A stretch of DNA of 6,564 nt from Betaproteobacteria bacterium. GTDB lineage: Bacteria > Pseudomonadota > Gammaproteobacteria > Burkholderiales > UBA9220. The stretch is from contig JAGUYQ010000139.1 in NCBI GenBank assembly GCA_020061285.1, positions 1 through 6,564 of the forward strand, written 5' to 3'. Below, piece after piece: positions 1-6,564 of the stretch. A program made the position numbers and the translations under genes. The stretch's first letter is position 1, and the number at the start of each line of letters is the position of its first letter. Below the pieces are notes generated by a model that made no database searches, was not told the DNA's origin, and saw only the letters and a program-made list of their open reading frames with translations.

Positions 1-96
1 CGAAATGGTTGGGGCTTTCGCGGAATCCCCTGCATGTTAAATTTATGTCCTCTCGGAGAGGCCTTGTTCTGCCTTGACCCCCTGAGGAGTAGGGCC

Positions 97-102
97 ACTA
101 TA
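97..102 (-). promoter_or_regulatory. Possible -10 element of a divergent (leftward) promoter
   Basis: On the minus strand these bases read TATAGT, five of six matches to the sigma-70 -10 consensus. The hexamer 17 bp upstream (120-125, TGTGAT) is a poor -35, which would fit an activator-dependent promoter. A good -35-like TTGACT (125-130 on the minus strand) is 22 bp away, too far to pair normally. The TNA array at 117-139 would lie just upstream of or over the -35, where a LysR-type activator usually binds. This is inference from motif matching only, and such hexamers occur by chance. Confidence 0.25.
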
Positions 103-116
103 GCCCAGGCATCGCA

Positions 117-139
117 TAAATCACAGTCAATTATCCTGA
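117..139. promoter_or_regulatory. Candidate CbbR/LysR-type operator (TNA repeats, 10-bp spacing)
   Basis: TAA (117-119), TCA (127-129) and TGA (137-139) are each separated by exactly 7 bases, giving two overlapping TNA-N7-TNA units on one helical face. TNA-N7/8-TNA is the published CbbR-type binding pattern. The region also holds the inverted repeat ATAA (116-119) N11 TTAT (131-134). Its place upstream of a CbbR-like gene supports the reading, but TNA is a weak motif and chance cannot be excluded. Confidence 0.4.
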
Positions 140-140
140 T

Positions 141-149
141 TGTTATGAT
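141..149 (+). promoter_or_regulatory. Extended -10 promoter of the LysR-type regulator
   Basis: The bases read TG-T-TATGAT: a TG extension, one spacer base and a hexamer matching TATAAT in five of six positions. No good -35 lies 16-18 bp upstream, which extended -10 promoters can tolerate. Transcription would start around 155-157, only about 5-7 bases before the ATG at 162, giving a nearly leaderless message. GATAA (147-151) and TTATC (155-159) form a dyad over this element, and a further TTATC lies at 131-135, so a protein bound here would block RNA polymerase. Confidence 0.45.
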
Positions 150-161
150 AAGCTTTATCTT

Positions 162-1076
162 ATGCTTCACCTGACCCTGCGCCAGCTCAAAGTCTTCGAA
201 TCCGTCGCCCGCCTTGGCAGCTATACCCGCGCGGCGGAAGAATTGCACCTCTCCCAGCCCGCCGTTTCCATGCAGGTGAAACAACTGGAGGAAGGGGTGG
301 GCCTGCCTTTGTTCGAGCAACTGGGCAAGAAGATCTACCTCACCGATGCGGGACGGGAGATGTTCCACTACAGCCGGGAGATCGGCCGCCAGCTCGCCGA
401 GGCGGAAAGCGTGCTGGAAGAGTTGAGGGGGCTGAAGCGGGGCAAGCTGGTGATTTCCATGGTCAGCAACGCCAACTATTTCATCCCGCAGTTGCTGTCC
501 GTGTTCTGTCAGCGATTTCCGGACGTCACCGTCAACCTGGACGTGGCCAACCGGGAAAAGTTCCTCAAGCAACTGGCCGACAACGACATGGACCTGGGCA
601 TTATGGGGCAGCCGCCGGAAGAGGCCGAATCCGTGGCAGAGGCGTTTCTCGACAACCCCTTGGTGGTCATCGCCCCGCCTTCCCACCCCCTGGTTTCCGA
701 GAAGAACATCCCGGTGGAGCGCCTGGGGGGCGAAACCTTCCTGGTGCGGGAAAAGGGCTCGGGCACTCGCATCGCCATGGAACGCATTTTCGCCCAGCAC
801 GGCATCGCCCCGCCCCGCGGCATGGAAATGAGCACCACCGAGGCGGTGAAGCAGGCGGCGGCAGCCGGCATGGGCTTGGCGGTGGTGTCCCTGCACACGG
901 TGGGCTTGGAGCTGGAAACGAAGCGGCTGGCGGTGCTGGATGTGGTGGATTTTCCCATCCTGCGCCATTGGTACGTGGTGCACCGCAAAAGTAAGCGCCT
1001 GTCCCACGTGGCCCAGGCTTTTCACGATTTCCTGTTGCGGGAAGCGCGGCAACTGTTAAGCATTCCGCACCAATAG
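162..1076 (+). CDS. cbbR: LysR-type transcriptional regulator, CbbR-like
   Basis: This is a LysR-family DNA-binding regulator of 304 residues, the normal family length. An N-terminal winged helix-turn-helix spans about residues 5-64 (core YTRAAEELHLSQPAVSMQVK, 21-40). A linker helix follows (about 65-90), then a two-lobed effector-binding domain (about 93-295). Features recalled from CbbR proteins include TLRQLKVFE near the start, the LADNDMDLGIMGQPPE stretch (138-153), TEAVKQAAAAGMGLAVVS (226-243) and a C-terminal part rich in HWYVVHRKS-type sequence. CbbR activates Calvin-cycle genes in response to metabolites such as RuBP, NADPH or ATP. The start at 162 has no Shine-Dalgarno, but an in-frame stop at 117 and no ATG/GTG/TTG between leave no upstream alternative, and the HTH begins within a few residues. 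It converges on a Calvin/glycolysis cluster. The LysR family is certain; the CbbR assignment is likely, with a related CysB/other LysR role as the alternative. Confidence 0.85.
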   Translation: MLHLTLRQLKVFESVARLGSYTRAAEELHLSQPAVSMQVKQLEEGVGLPLFEQLGKKIYLTDAGREMFHYSREIGRQLAEAESVLEELRGLKRGKLVISMVSNANYFIPQLLSVFCQRFPDVTVNLDVANREKFLKQLADNDMDLGIMGQPPEEAESVAEAFLDNPLVVIAPPSHPLVSEKNIPVERLGGETFLVREKGSGTRIAMERIFAQHGIAPPRGMEMSTTEAVKQAAAAGMGLAVVSLHTVGLELETKRLAVLDVVDFPILRHWYVVHRKSKRLSHVAQAFHDFLLREARQLLSIPHQ

Positions 1077-1102
1077 AAAAGGCGGCCGAAGCCGCCTTTC
1101 TC
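1077..1102. terminator. Bidirectional intrinsic terminator between the regulator and fba
   Basis: A perfect 9-bp stem (1078-1086 with 1091-1099, AAAGGCGGC/GCCGCCTTT) closes a 4-base loop. It starts two bases after the regulator's stop and lies 22 bases past the fba stop. On the minus strand the loop reads TTCG closed by C-G, the unusually stable C(UUCG)G tetraloop, followed by TTTT. On the plus strand the tail is TTTCTCT. The A- and T-rich flanks let it work in both directions, as expected between converging genes. Confidence 0.88.
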
Positions 1103-1120
1103 TAGCCGATCAACGCCGGC

Positions 1121-2182
1121 TTATTTCACCACGGCGTTCAACTCACCCTTGGCGTAGCGGGCAGCCATGTCGTCCATGGCGATGGCCTTGATCTTGGAGG
1201 CCATGCCGGCGGCGCCGAAGGCTTCGTAACGGGCCTTGCAAATTTCCTTCATGGCCTTGCGAGCGGCGGCGTAGTACTTGCGGGGATCGAAGTCCTTCTT
1301 GTTCTCCGCCATGTACTTGCGGATGGCCCCGGTGGAGGCCATGCGCAGGTCGGTGTCGATGTTCACCTTGCGCACGCCGTGCTTGATGCCTTCGACGATT
1401 TCTTCCACGGGCACGCCGTAGGTTTCGCCCATGTCACCGCCGAACTCGTTGATGATCTTGAGCCATTCCTGGGGCACGGAGGAGGAGCCGTGCATCACCA
1501 GGTGCACGCTGGGGATGCGGGCGTGGATTTCCTTCACCCGGTCGATGCGCAGGATGGCGCCGGTGGGCTTGCTGGTGAACTTGTAGGCGCCGTGGGAGGT
1601 GCCGATGGCGATGGCCAGGGCATCCACCTGGGTGGCTTTGACGAACTCGGCGGCTTCGTTGGGGTCGGTCAGGAGTTGGTCGTGGGACAGGACGCCTTCG
1701 GCGCCGTGGCCGTCTTCCTTCTCGCCGTGGCCGGATTCCAGGGAACCCAGGCAGCCCAGTTCGCCTTCCACGGACACGCCCACGGCATGGGACATTTCCA
1801 CCACTTTGCGAGTCACGTCCACGTTGTAATCGAAACTGGACGGGGTCTTGCCGTCGGCGTGCAGGGAGCCGTCCATCATCACGGAGGAGAAGCCGGAACG
1901 GATGGCCTGGATGCACACGGAGGGGCTGGCTCCGTGGTCCTGGTGCATCACCACGGGAATCTCGGGATGGGCTTCGATGGCGGCGGAAATCAGGTGGCGC
2001 AGGTAGGCTTCGCCGGCGTACTTGCGGGCGCCGGCGGAGCCCTGCATGATCACGGGAGCGTCGCACTCGGCGGCGGCTTCCATGATGGCCTGCACCTGTT
2101 CCAGGTTGTTGACGTTGAATGCGGGCAGGCCGTAGCCGTGCTCAGCGGCGTGGTCGAGCAGTTGGCGCATAGAAACGAGCAT
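1121..2182 (-). CDS. fba: Class II fructose-bisphosphate aldolase (Calvin-cycle subtype)
   Basis: This zinc-dependent cytosolic aldolase (EC 4.1.2.13) reversibly joins dihydroxyacetone phosphate and glyceraldehyde-3-phosphate to fructose-1,6-bisphosphate. At 353 residues it matches the class IIB/Calvin-cycle subtype (often named cbbA), about 350 residues. Visible motifs are HQDHGAS (80-86, with the catalytic Asp82 and metal His83), the acidic VEGELG (138-143), a His/Gly-rich active-site loop (about 148-168), [10 protein letters not shown] (192-201, second metal His197) and HLVMHGSSS (227-235, third metal His231). The start is backed by GGAGGAA (2185-2191 on the minus strand) a few bases upstream. 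An internal ATG four codons later is less well placed. It is the last gene of the minus-strand cluster, 28 bp after pyk with no hairpin between, so the two are probably co-transcribed, ending at the 1077-1102 terminator. All key residues are present. Confidence 0.95.
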   Translation of the reverse strand: MLVSMRQLLDHAAEHGYGLPAFNVNNLEQVQAIMEAAAECDAPVIMQGSAGARKYAGEAYLRHLISAAIEAHPEIPVVMHQDHGASPSVCIQAIRSGFSSVMMDGSLHADGKTPSSFDYNVDVTRKVVEMSHAVGVSVEGELGCLGSLESGHGEKEDGHGAEGVLSHDQLLTDPNEAAEFVKATQVDALAIAIGTSHGAYKFTSKPTGAILRIDRVKEIHARIPSVHLVMHGSSSVPQEWLKIINEFGGDMGETYGVPVEEIVEGIKHGVRKVNIDTDLRMASTGAIRKYMAENKKDFDPRKYYAAARKAMKEICKARYEAFGAAGMASKIKAIAMDDMAARYAKGELNAVVK

Positions 2183-2184
2183 GG

Positions 2185-2191
2185 TTCCTCC
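2185..2191 (-). promoter_or_regulatory. Ribosome binding site of fba
   Basis: On the minus strand the bases read GGAGGAA, a near-perfect Shine-Dalgarno immediately before the ATG ending at 2182. It lies in the 28-bp gap after the pyk stop and fixes the upstream start of fba. Confidence 0.85.
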
Positions 2192-2210
2192 AGTTATTTC
2201 AAATTAGGTG

Positions 2211-3650
2211 TTACTTGATGAGGGGCTGGTCAGAGCCCACCCGGACGATTTTCATGGTGTTGGTGCCGCCGGATTTGCCCACCGGCTCGCCGATGGTGAG
2301 GATGATCAGATCGCCGTCCCGCACCGCACCGCGCCGACGCAATTCGTCCACGCCTTCCTTGAGGACTTCCTCGCTGTCGTTGGTGCTGTGCTTGAAGTTG
2401 ATCGGGTACACCCCCCGGAACAGGGTTACCTTTCTACGGGTTTCCACTTCCGGCGTCAAGGCGTAGATGGGCACGTCCGCGCCGAGGCGGGACATCCACA
2501 GGGCGGTGGAGCCGGTCTGGGTCATGGCGGCGATGGCCTTCACGTTCAGGTGGTAGGCGGTGAACATGGTCGCCATGGCGATGGATTCGTCGATGTGGTT
2601 GAACTCCTGGCTCAGGCGGTAGTCGGTGAAGGACGACTCCCGCTCCTTCTCCGCCTCGATGCACACCCGGTTCATGGCTTCCACCGTTTCCACCGGATAC
2701 TGGCCGGCGGCGGTCTCGGCGGACAGCATCACCGCGTCGGTACCGTCGATCACCGCGTTGGCCACGTCGGACACCTCGGCCCGGGTGGGAATGGGGCTGG
2801 TGATCATGGATTCCATCATCTGGGTGGCGGTGATGACCAGCTTGTTCTTGTTGCGGGCCTCGCGGATCATGCGCTTTTGCAGGGCGGGCACGGCGGCGTC
2901 GCCCACTTCCACCCCGAGGTCGCCCCGGGCCACCATGATGGCGTCGGTGGCGTCGAGAATTTCTTCCAGGTTGGTGATCGCCTCGGCGCGCTCGATCTTC
3001 GCCACCAGCAGGCTCTTGCCGCCGGCGGCCTGCATCAGGCGGCGGGCCAGCAGCATATCGCTGGCGTCGCGGGGAAAGGACACCGCGATGTAGTCGGCCT
3101 TGAGGGCCGCGGCGGTCTTGATGTCCTCCATGTCCTTCTCGGTCAGGGCCGCGGCGGAGAGGCCGCCGCCCTGCTGGTTGATGCCCTTGTTGTTGGACAG
3201 CGCGCCGCCCTGGGTCACCTTGCAGATGATCTCGGCGCCTTCCACCTTTTCCACCCACATCTGGATGCGGCCGTCGTCCAGCAGGAGGGTGGAACCGCGG
3301 CGCACATCACGCGGAAGGTCCTTGTAATCGAGGCCGACACGCTCCTGGTTGCCCAGCTTGCATTCGGCGTCGAGAATGAAGCGGTCGCCCTTGGCGAGCT
3401 GGATCTTGCCGCTTTCGAATTTGCCCACCCGGATCTTCGGCCCTTGCAGGTCCACCAGCACCCCCACGGCCCGGCCCCGTGCGCGGGCGATGGAACGCAC
3501 CTGCTCGGCGCGGCGGATATGGTCGTCGGCGCTGCCGTGGGAAAAATTGAGGCGGACCACGTCCACCCCGGCCTGAATCATGTTGTACAGCACTTCCTGG
3601 TCGTCCGACGCCGGGCCCAGGGTGGCGACAATTTTGGTTCTGCGTAGCAT
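2211..3650 (-). CDS. pyk: Pyruvate kinase
   Basis: Pyruvate kinase (EC 2.7.1.40) transfers phosphate from phosphoenolpyruvate to ADP, giving pyruvate and ATP in the cytosol, normally as a homotetramer. The 479-residue length fits bacterial enzymes. The barrel domain starts at once with RRTKIVATLGPAS (3-15) and has NFSHG (35-39). The B domain inserts around 70-170. The active-site signature VAKIERAEA (216-224, catalytic Lys218) is followed by MVARGDLGVE (239-248), ITATQMMESM (273-282) and TDAVMLSAETAAGQYP (304-319). A C-terminal regulatory domain follows to 479. The start agrees with the family N-terminus, but its ribosome site is poor: only AGAG directly before the ATG, with a 7-bp hairpin 12 bases upstream. 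It lies 104 bp after pgk and 28 bp before fba. Pyruvate kinase has no Calvin-cycle role, so its presence shows the cluster also serves glycolysis. Confidence 0.96.
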   Translation of the reverse strand: MLRRTKIVATLGPASDDQEVLYNMIQAGVDVVRLNFSHGSADDHIRRAEQVRSIARARGRAVGVLVDLQGPKIRVGKFESGKIQLAKGDRFILDAECKLGNQERVGLDYKDLPRDVRRGSTLLLDDGRIQMWVEKVEGAEIICKVTQGGALSNNKGINQQGGGLSAAALTEKDMEDIKTAAALKADYIAVSFPRDASDMLLARRLMQAAGGKSLLVAKIERAEAITNLEEILDATDAIMVARGDLGVEVGDAAVPALQKRMIREARNKNKLVITATQMMESMITSPIPTRAEVSDVANAVIDGTDAVMLSAETAAGQYPVETVEAMNRVCIEAEKERESSFTDYRLSQEFNHIDESIAMATMFTAYHLNVKAIAAMTQTGSTALWMSRLGADVPIYALTPEVETRRKVTLFRGVYPINFKHSTNDSEEVLKEGVDELRRRGAVRDGDLIILTIGEPVGKSGGTNTMKIVRVGSDQPLIK

Positions 3651-3754
3651 CTCTAAAATTCTTCGGGCCTCTGGCCCGATGTGTTAAGTGTGTGTGCGCC
3701 CCCTCTGGCGGGGAGCTTTGTCCTGGAGGCGGCGATGCCGCCTCCATCGGGAAC
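3651..3754 (-). other. pgk-pyk intergenic region with three hairpins
   Basis: Reading in the direction of transcription, the first structure is a perfect 10-bp stem with a 3-base loop (3724-3733 with 3737-3746), starting 8 bases after the pgk stop. Next is a weaker C/G-rich hairpin (about 3698-3717). Last is a perfect 7-bp stem with loop (3663-3669 with 3673-3679), ending 12 bases before the pyk start. None is followed directly by a U-run: the first leads into CAGGACAAAG, the last into AGAATTTTAG. They are therefore more likely mRNA-stabilising or processing elements, or weak attenuators, than full terminators. I see no clear sigma-70 promoter here. Confidence 0.6.
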
Positions 3755-4939
3755 TTAACCCTTGGCGCGCTTTTCCAGGATATCCACGGCGGGCAGAACC
3801 TTGCCTTCCAGGTACTCGAGGAAGGCGCCGCCGGCGGTGGAGATGTAGGACACCTTGTCGTAGATGTCGTACTTCTGGATGGCGGCGATGGTATCGCCGC
3901 CGCCGGCCAGGCTGAAGCCGGGGGCGTTGGCGATGGCCATGGACACGGTCTTGGTGCCTTCGCCGAACTGGTCGAACTCGAACACGCCCACGGGGCCGTT
4001 CCACACGATGGTGCCGGCCTTGGCGATGATGTCGGCCAGTTCCTTGGCACTCTGGGGGCCGATGTCGAAAATCATGTCGTCGTCGGCCACTTCGCCGGCA
4101 CTCTTCAGCACGGCGGGCTCGTTGGCGTCGAACTGCTTGCCGCACACCACGTCCACGGCGATGGGGATGCTGGCGCCGCGCTTGGTCATCTTCTCCATCA
4201 GGGCCTTGGCGGTGGGGATCAGGTCATGCTCGCAGAGGGACTTGCCGACGTTCTTGCCGGTGGCGGCAAGGAAGGTGTTGGCGATGCCGCCCCCCACCAC
4301 CAGTTTGTCAACCTTCTCGGACAGGGCCTCGAGCACGGTCAGCTTGGTGGACACCTTGGAGCCGCCGACGATGGCGACCATGGGGCGGGCGGGGTTGGCC
4401 AGGGCCTTGTCCAGGGCTTCCAGTTCGCCAGTGAGGAGCAGGCCAGCGCAAGCGGCGGGGGCGAACTGGGCTACGCCGTAGGTGGAGGCCTCGGCGCGGT
4501 GGGCGGTGCCGAAGGCGTCCATGACGAACACGTCGCACAGGGCGGCGTATTTCTTCGCGGTTTCCTCGACGTTCTTCTTCTCTCCCTTGTTGACGCGGCA
4601 GTTCTCCAGCAGCACCACTTCGCCCTCGGCGACGTCGAAGCCGCCGTCCACCCAGTCCTTGACCAAACGCACGGGCTTGCCCAGCTTGGCGGCCATGACG
4701 TCGGCCACGGGTTTGAGGGAAATCTCCTCGCTCCACTCGCCCTCGGTAGGACGGCCCAGGTGGGAGGTGACCATCACCTTGGCGCCGGCCTTCATGGCGT
4801 GCTCGATGGTGGGCATGGAAGCGGTGATGCGGGCGTCGGAAGTGACCTTGCCTTCCTTGACGGGCACGTTGAGGTCGGCGCGGATGAAGACGCGCTTGCC
4901 CTTGAGGTCCAGATCGGTCATGCGGATAACGGAAGCCAT
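3755..4939 (-). CDS. pgk: Phosphoglycerate kinase
   Basis: Phosphoglycerate kinase (EC 2.7.2.3) reversibly transfers phosphate between 1,3-bisphosphoglycerate and ADP. It acts in glycolysis and, in reverse, consumes ATP in the Calvin cycle (there called cbbK). With the chosen start it has 394 residues, close to the bacterial norm. The N-terminal domain binds phosphoglycerate: [11 protein letters not shown] (20-30), SHLGRP (59-64), LLENCR (110-115) and DAFGTAHR (141-148). The nucleotide domain has VGGSKVSTK (191-199), VGGGIANTF (215-223) and a late GGGDTIAAI motif. A TTG at 4951 would add four residues, but the Shine-Dalgarno GGGAGAG (4943-4949) would then lie inside the coding sequence. The ATG at 4937-4939 is correctly spaced from it and gives the typical [12 protein letters not shown] beginning. 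It follows gap by 122 bp holding a strong terminator, so a private promoter or read-through is needed. Confidence 0.95.
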   Translation of the reverse strand: MASVIRMTDLDLKGKRVFIRADLNVPVKEGKVTSDARITASMPTIEHAMKAGAKVMVTSHLGRPTEGEWSEEISLKPVADVMAAKLGKPVRLVKDWVDGGFDVAEGEVVLLENCRVNKGEKKNVEETAKKYAALCDVFVMDAFGTAHRAEASTYGVAQFAPAACAGLLLTGELEALDKALANPARPMVAIVGGSKVSTKLTVLEALSEKVDKLVVGGGIANTFLAATGKNVGKSLCEHDLIPTAKALMEKMTKRGASIPIAVDVVCGKQFDANEPAVLKSAGEVADDDMIFDIGPQSAKELADIIAKAGTIVWNGPVGVFEFDQFGEGTKTVSMAIANAPGFSLAGGGDTIAAIQKYDIYDKVSYISTAGGAFLEYLEGKVLPAVDILEKRAKG

Positions 4940-4942
4940 ATT

Positions 4943-4949
4943 CTCTCCC
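4943..4949 (-). promoter_or_regulatory. Ribosome binding site that decides the pgk start
   Basis: On the minus strand the bases read GGGAGAG, with the GGAG core five bases before the ATG at 4939. It is preceded by an AT-rich stretch (about 4950-4975) that would leave the leader unstructured. This argues against the in-frame TTG at 4951. Confidence 0.75.
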
Positions 4950-4981
4950 AAATTTATTTAAGTTATGAAATCAACCATCAT

Positions 4982-4999
4982 GCCGCCGCGCGCGGCGGC
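4982..4999. repeat. Perfect 18-bp GC palindrome in the pgk leader
   Basis: The bases GCCGCCGCG followed by CGCGGCGGC form an uninterrupted 18-bp palindrome, able to fold as a roughly 7-bp stem with a 4-base loop. It lies between the gap terminator and the AT-rich pgk leader, about 33 bases before the pgk ribosome site. It has no U-tract, so it is not an obvious terminator. It may be an RNA structure or a dyad protein-binding site; its role is unknown. Confidence 0.5.
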
Positions 5000-5016
5000 C
5001 TGAGAGGTGATCTCGG

Positions 5017-5047
5017 AAAAACGGGGAGGCGTCGCGCCTCCCCGTTT
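5017..5047 (-). terminator. Strong intrinsic terminator of gap
   Basis: A perfect 13-bp stem (5019-5031 with 5035-5047) closes a 3-base loop. On the minus strand it begins 15 bases after the gap stop, is GC-rich (core GGGGAGGCG) and runs directly into five Ts. That is a textbook Rho-independent terminator for leftward transcription. On the plus strand the run is only three Ts, so it is mainly one-way. It should stop most gap transcripts before pgk. Confidence 0.9.
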
Positions 5048-5061
5048 CACTTTCGCCTCGC

Positions 5062-6074
<1,013 letters not shown>

Positions 6075-6110
6075 ACTATTTAGTAAAACTCAAACTTACC
6101 GAGAAGAACA

Positions 6111-6163
6111 CAAGGGCGCGCGAAAGAGAGGCCGATACCGCTGGCGGCCTCGCGCGTCCCTTG
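6111..6163 (-). terminator. Long GC-rich hairpin after tkt, probable terminator
   Basis: The outer arms CAAGGGCGCGCG (6111-6122) and CGCGCG-T-CCCTTG (6151-6163) pair over 12 bp with one bulged base. A second stem AGGCCG/CGGCCT (6129-6134 with 6145-6150) lies inside. It begins about 10 bases after the tkt stop. Leftward, the stem is followed by TGTTCTTCTC, U-rich but interrupted, so termination is likely but probably leakier than at the gap terminator. Confidence 0.6.
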
Positions 6164-6173
6164 CGGTTTGAAA

Positions 6174-6564
6174 TTACAGAAGTCCCTTGGCGGTATTCAC
6201 CACGTTCTCCGTGGTGAAGCCGAACTCCTTGAACAGCACGCCGGCCGGAGCGGATTCGCCGAAGCGGTTCATGCCCACCACGGCGCCCTCGAAGCCCACG
6301 TACTTGTACCAGCCGTCGGTCACGCCGGCCTCGACGGCCACGCGCTTGACGCCCTTGGGCAGCACGCTTTCCTTGTAGGCCCCGTCCTGGCGGTCGAAGA
6401 CGTTGGTGCAGGGCATGGACACCACGCGGGTGTGGACACCCTGCTCTTCCAGCACTTTCTGGGCATCCAGGGCCAGTTGCACCTCGGAACCGGTGGCGAT
6501 CAGCACCATCTTGGGCTTGCCGCCCTTGGCTTCGGACAGCACGTAGCCGCCGCGGCGGATGGCA
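6174..6564 (-). CDS. tkt: Transketolase, C-terminal part (cut by the window edge)
   Basis: Transketolase (EC 2.2.1.1) uses thiamine diphosphate to move two-carbon units between sugar phosphates in the Calvin and pentose phosphate pathways. Only the last 129 or so residues are here. The reading frame stays open to the edge (6563), giving [15 protein letters not shown], which matches the family directly before its C-terminal domain; the GTG at 6540-6542 is internal and not a start. Visible motifs are [62 protein letters not shown] and the ending [10 protein letters not shown], all closely like E. coli TktA. The ThDP-binding and pyrimidine domains must lie to the right of the window. It is the first gene of the cluster seen here (cbbT position), 113 bp upstream of gap with a hairpin between. 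No break is seen. Confidence 0.95.
   Translation of the reverse strand, partial: AIRRGGYVLSEAKGGKPKMVLIATGSEVQLALDAQKVLEEQGVHTRVVSMPCTNVFDRQDGAYKESVLPKGVKRVAVEAGVTDGWYKYVGFEGAVVGMNRFGESAPAGVLFKEFGFTTENVVNTAKGLL

Larger units (their letters stand above)
1..161. promoter_or_regulatory. Non-coding region upstream of the LysR-type regulator
   Basis: I see no convincing gene here. One rightward frame is open from the left edge to about 174, but its translation is unlike any protein I know and it overlaps the regulator start. The right half (about 110-161) is AT-rich against a GC-rich background and carries the candidate promoter and operator elements listed separately. The left half holds two small dyads: an imperfect one with GGGG/CCCC arms (11-30) and a CCTCT/AGAGG hairpin (49-61). 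LysR-type genes are often divergent from their target, so this may be a shared intergenic region whose leftward gene starts beyond the edge. A leftward ATG at 33-35 opens a frame to the edge, but only about 11 codons are visible, too few to call a gene. Confidence 0.6.

Noticed and set aside
1..174. Open plus-strand frame entering from the left edge
   Set aside because: It overlaps the regulator start and promoter motifs, and its translation has no recognisable features; chance openness over this length is unremarkable.
2208..3647. A 479-codon open frame on the plus strand exactly opposite pyruvate kinase, and similar long ones opposite pgk (3692-5107), gap (5074-6171) and fba (1379-2218)
   Set aside because: Their translations are rich in His, Gly, Val and Ala with no family motif, as expected when GC-rich codons of a real gene are read backwards. 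The minus-strand genes are full length with all catalytic motifs.
3664..3678. Hairpin before pyk as an intrinsic terminator of pgk
   Set aside because: The stem is only 7 bp and is separated from the short TTTT by several purines, so it does not fit a standard terminator.
4940..4951. Upstream TTG start of pgk adding four residues
   Set aside because: It would place the Shine-Dalgarno GGGAGAG inside the coding sequence and has no better ribosome site of its own; the ATG at 4937-4939 fits both spacing and the family N-terminus.
6075..6110. Promoter for gap in the AT-rich stretch
   Set aside because: Candidate hexamers such as TAAATA and TTTACT lack a -35 with good match and spacing, so no specific promoter can be supported.
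6540..6542. GTG as the start of a small 122-residue protein
   Set aside because: The frame stays open upstream to the window edge and matches transketolase there, so this is the 3' end of a full tkt gene rather than a separate small gene.

Overview
The window is ordinary, high-GC proteobacterial chromosome holding central carbon metabolism genes. The protein sequences, the gene order and the CbbR-like regulator suggest a betaproteobacterium, perhaps of the Rhodocyclales/Nitrosomonadales group. That placement is recall from family knowledge, not a search result. No mobile element, CRISPR array, tRNA or rRNA is visible.

Layout: positions 1-161 are a non-coding regulatory region. A LysR-type regulator (162-1076, + strand), very like the Calvin-cycle regulator CbbR, reads rightward. 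It ends at a shared, two-way terminator (about 1077-1102). From there to the right edge all genes lie on the minus strand, so the transcription order is tkt (partial, cut by the right edge) - gap - pgk - pyk - fba, converging on the regulator.

The enzymes connect directly. Transketolase interconverts sugar phosphates of the Calvin and pentose phosphate pathways. GAPDH and phosphoglycerate kinase interconvert glyceraldehyde-3-phosphate and 3-phosphoglycerate. Class II aldolase joins triose phosphates (or cleaves fructose-1,6-bisphosphate), and pyruvate kinase makes pyruvate and ATP. All but pyruvate kinase also serve the Calvin cycle, which fits a neighbouring CbbR-type regulator. The GAPDH looks like the NAD-dependent glycolytic type, so the cluster probably serves general glycolysis/gluconeogenesis as well as any CO2 fixation.

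The cluster is probably not one simple transcript. A very strong intrinsic terminator follows gap, a long GC-rich hairpin follows tkt, and three hairpins without proper U-tracts sit between pgk and pyk. Only pyk and fba are closely spaced without a hairpin between them. The most interesting part is the regulator's upstream region: an extended -10 and inverted repeats lie almost on the start codon, there is no Shine-Dalgarno sequence, and 10-bp-spaced TNA motifs resemble a CbbR operator beside a possible divergent promoter whose gene lies off the left edge. I did not find evidence for a previously undescribed system.
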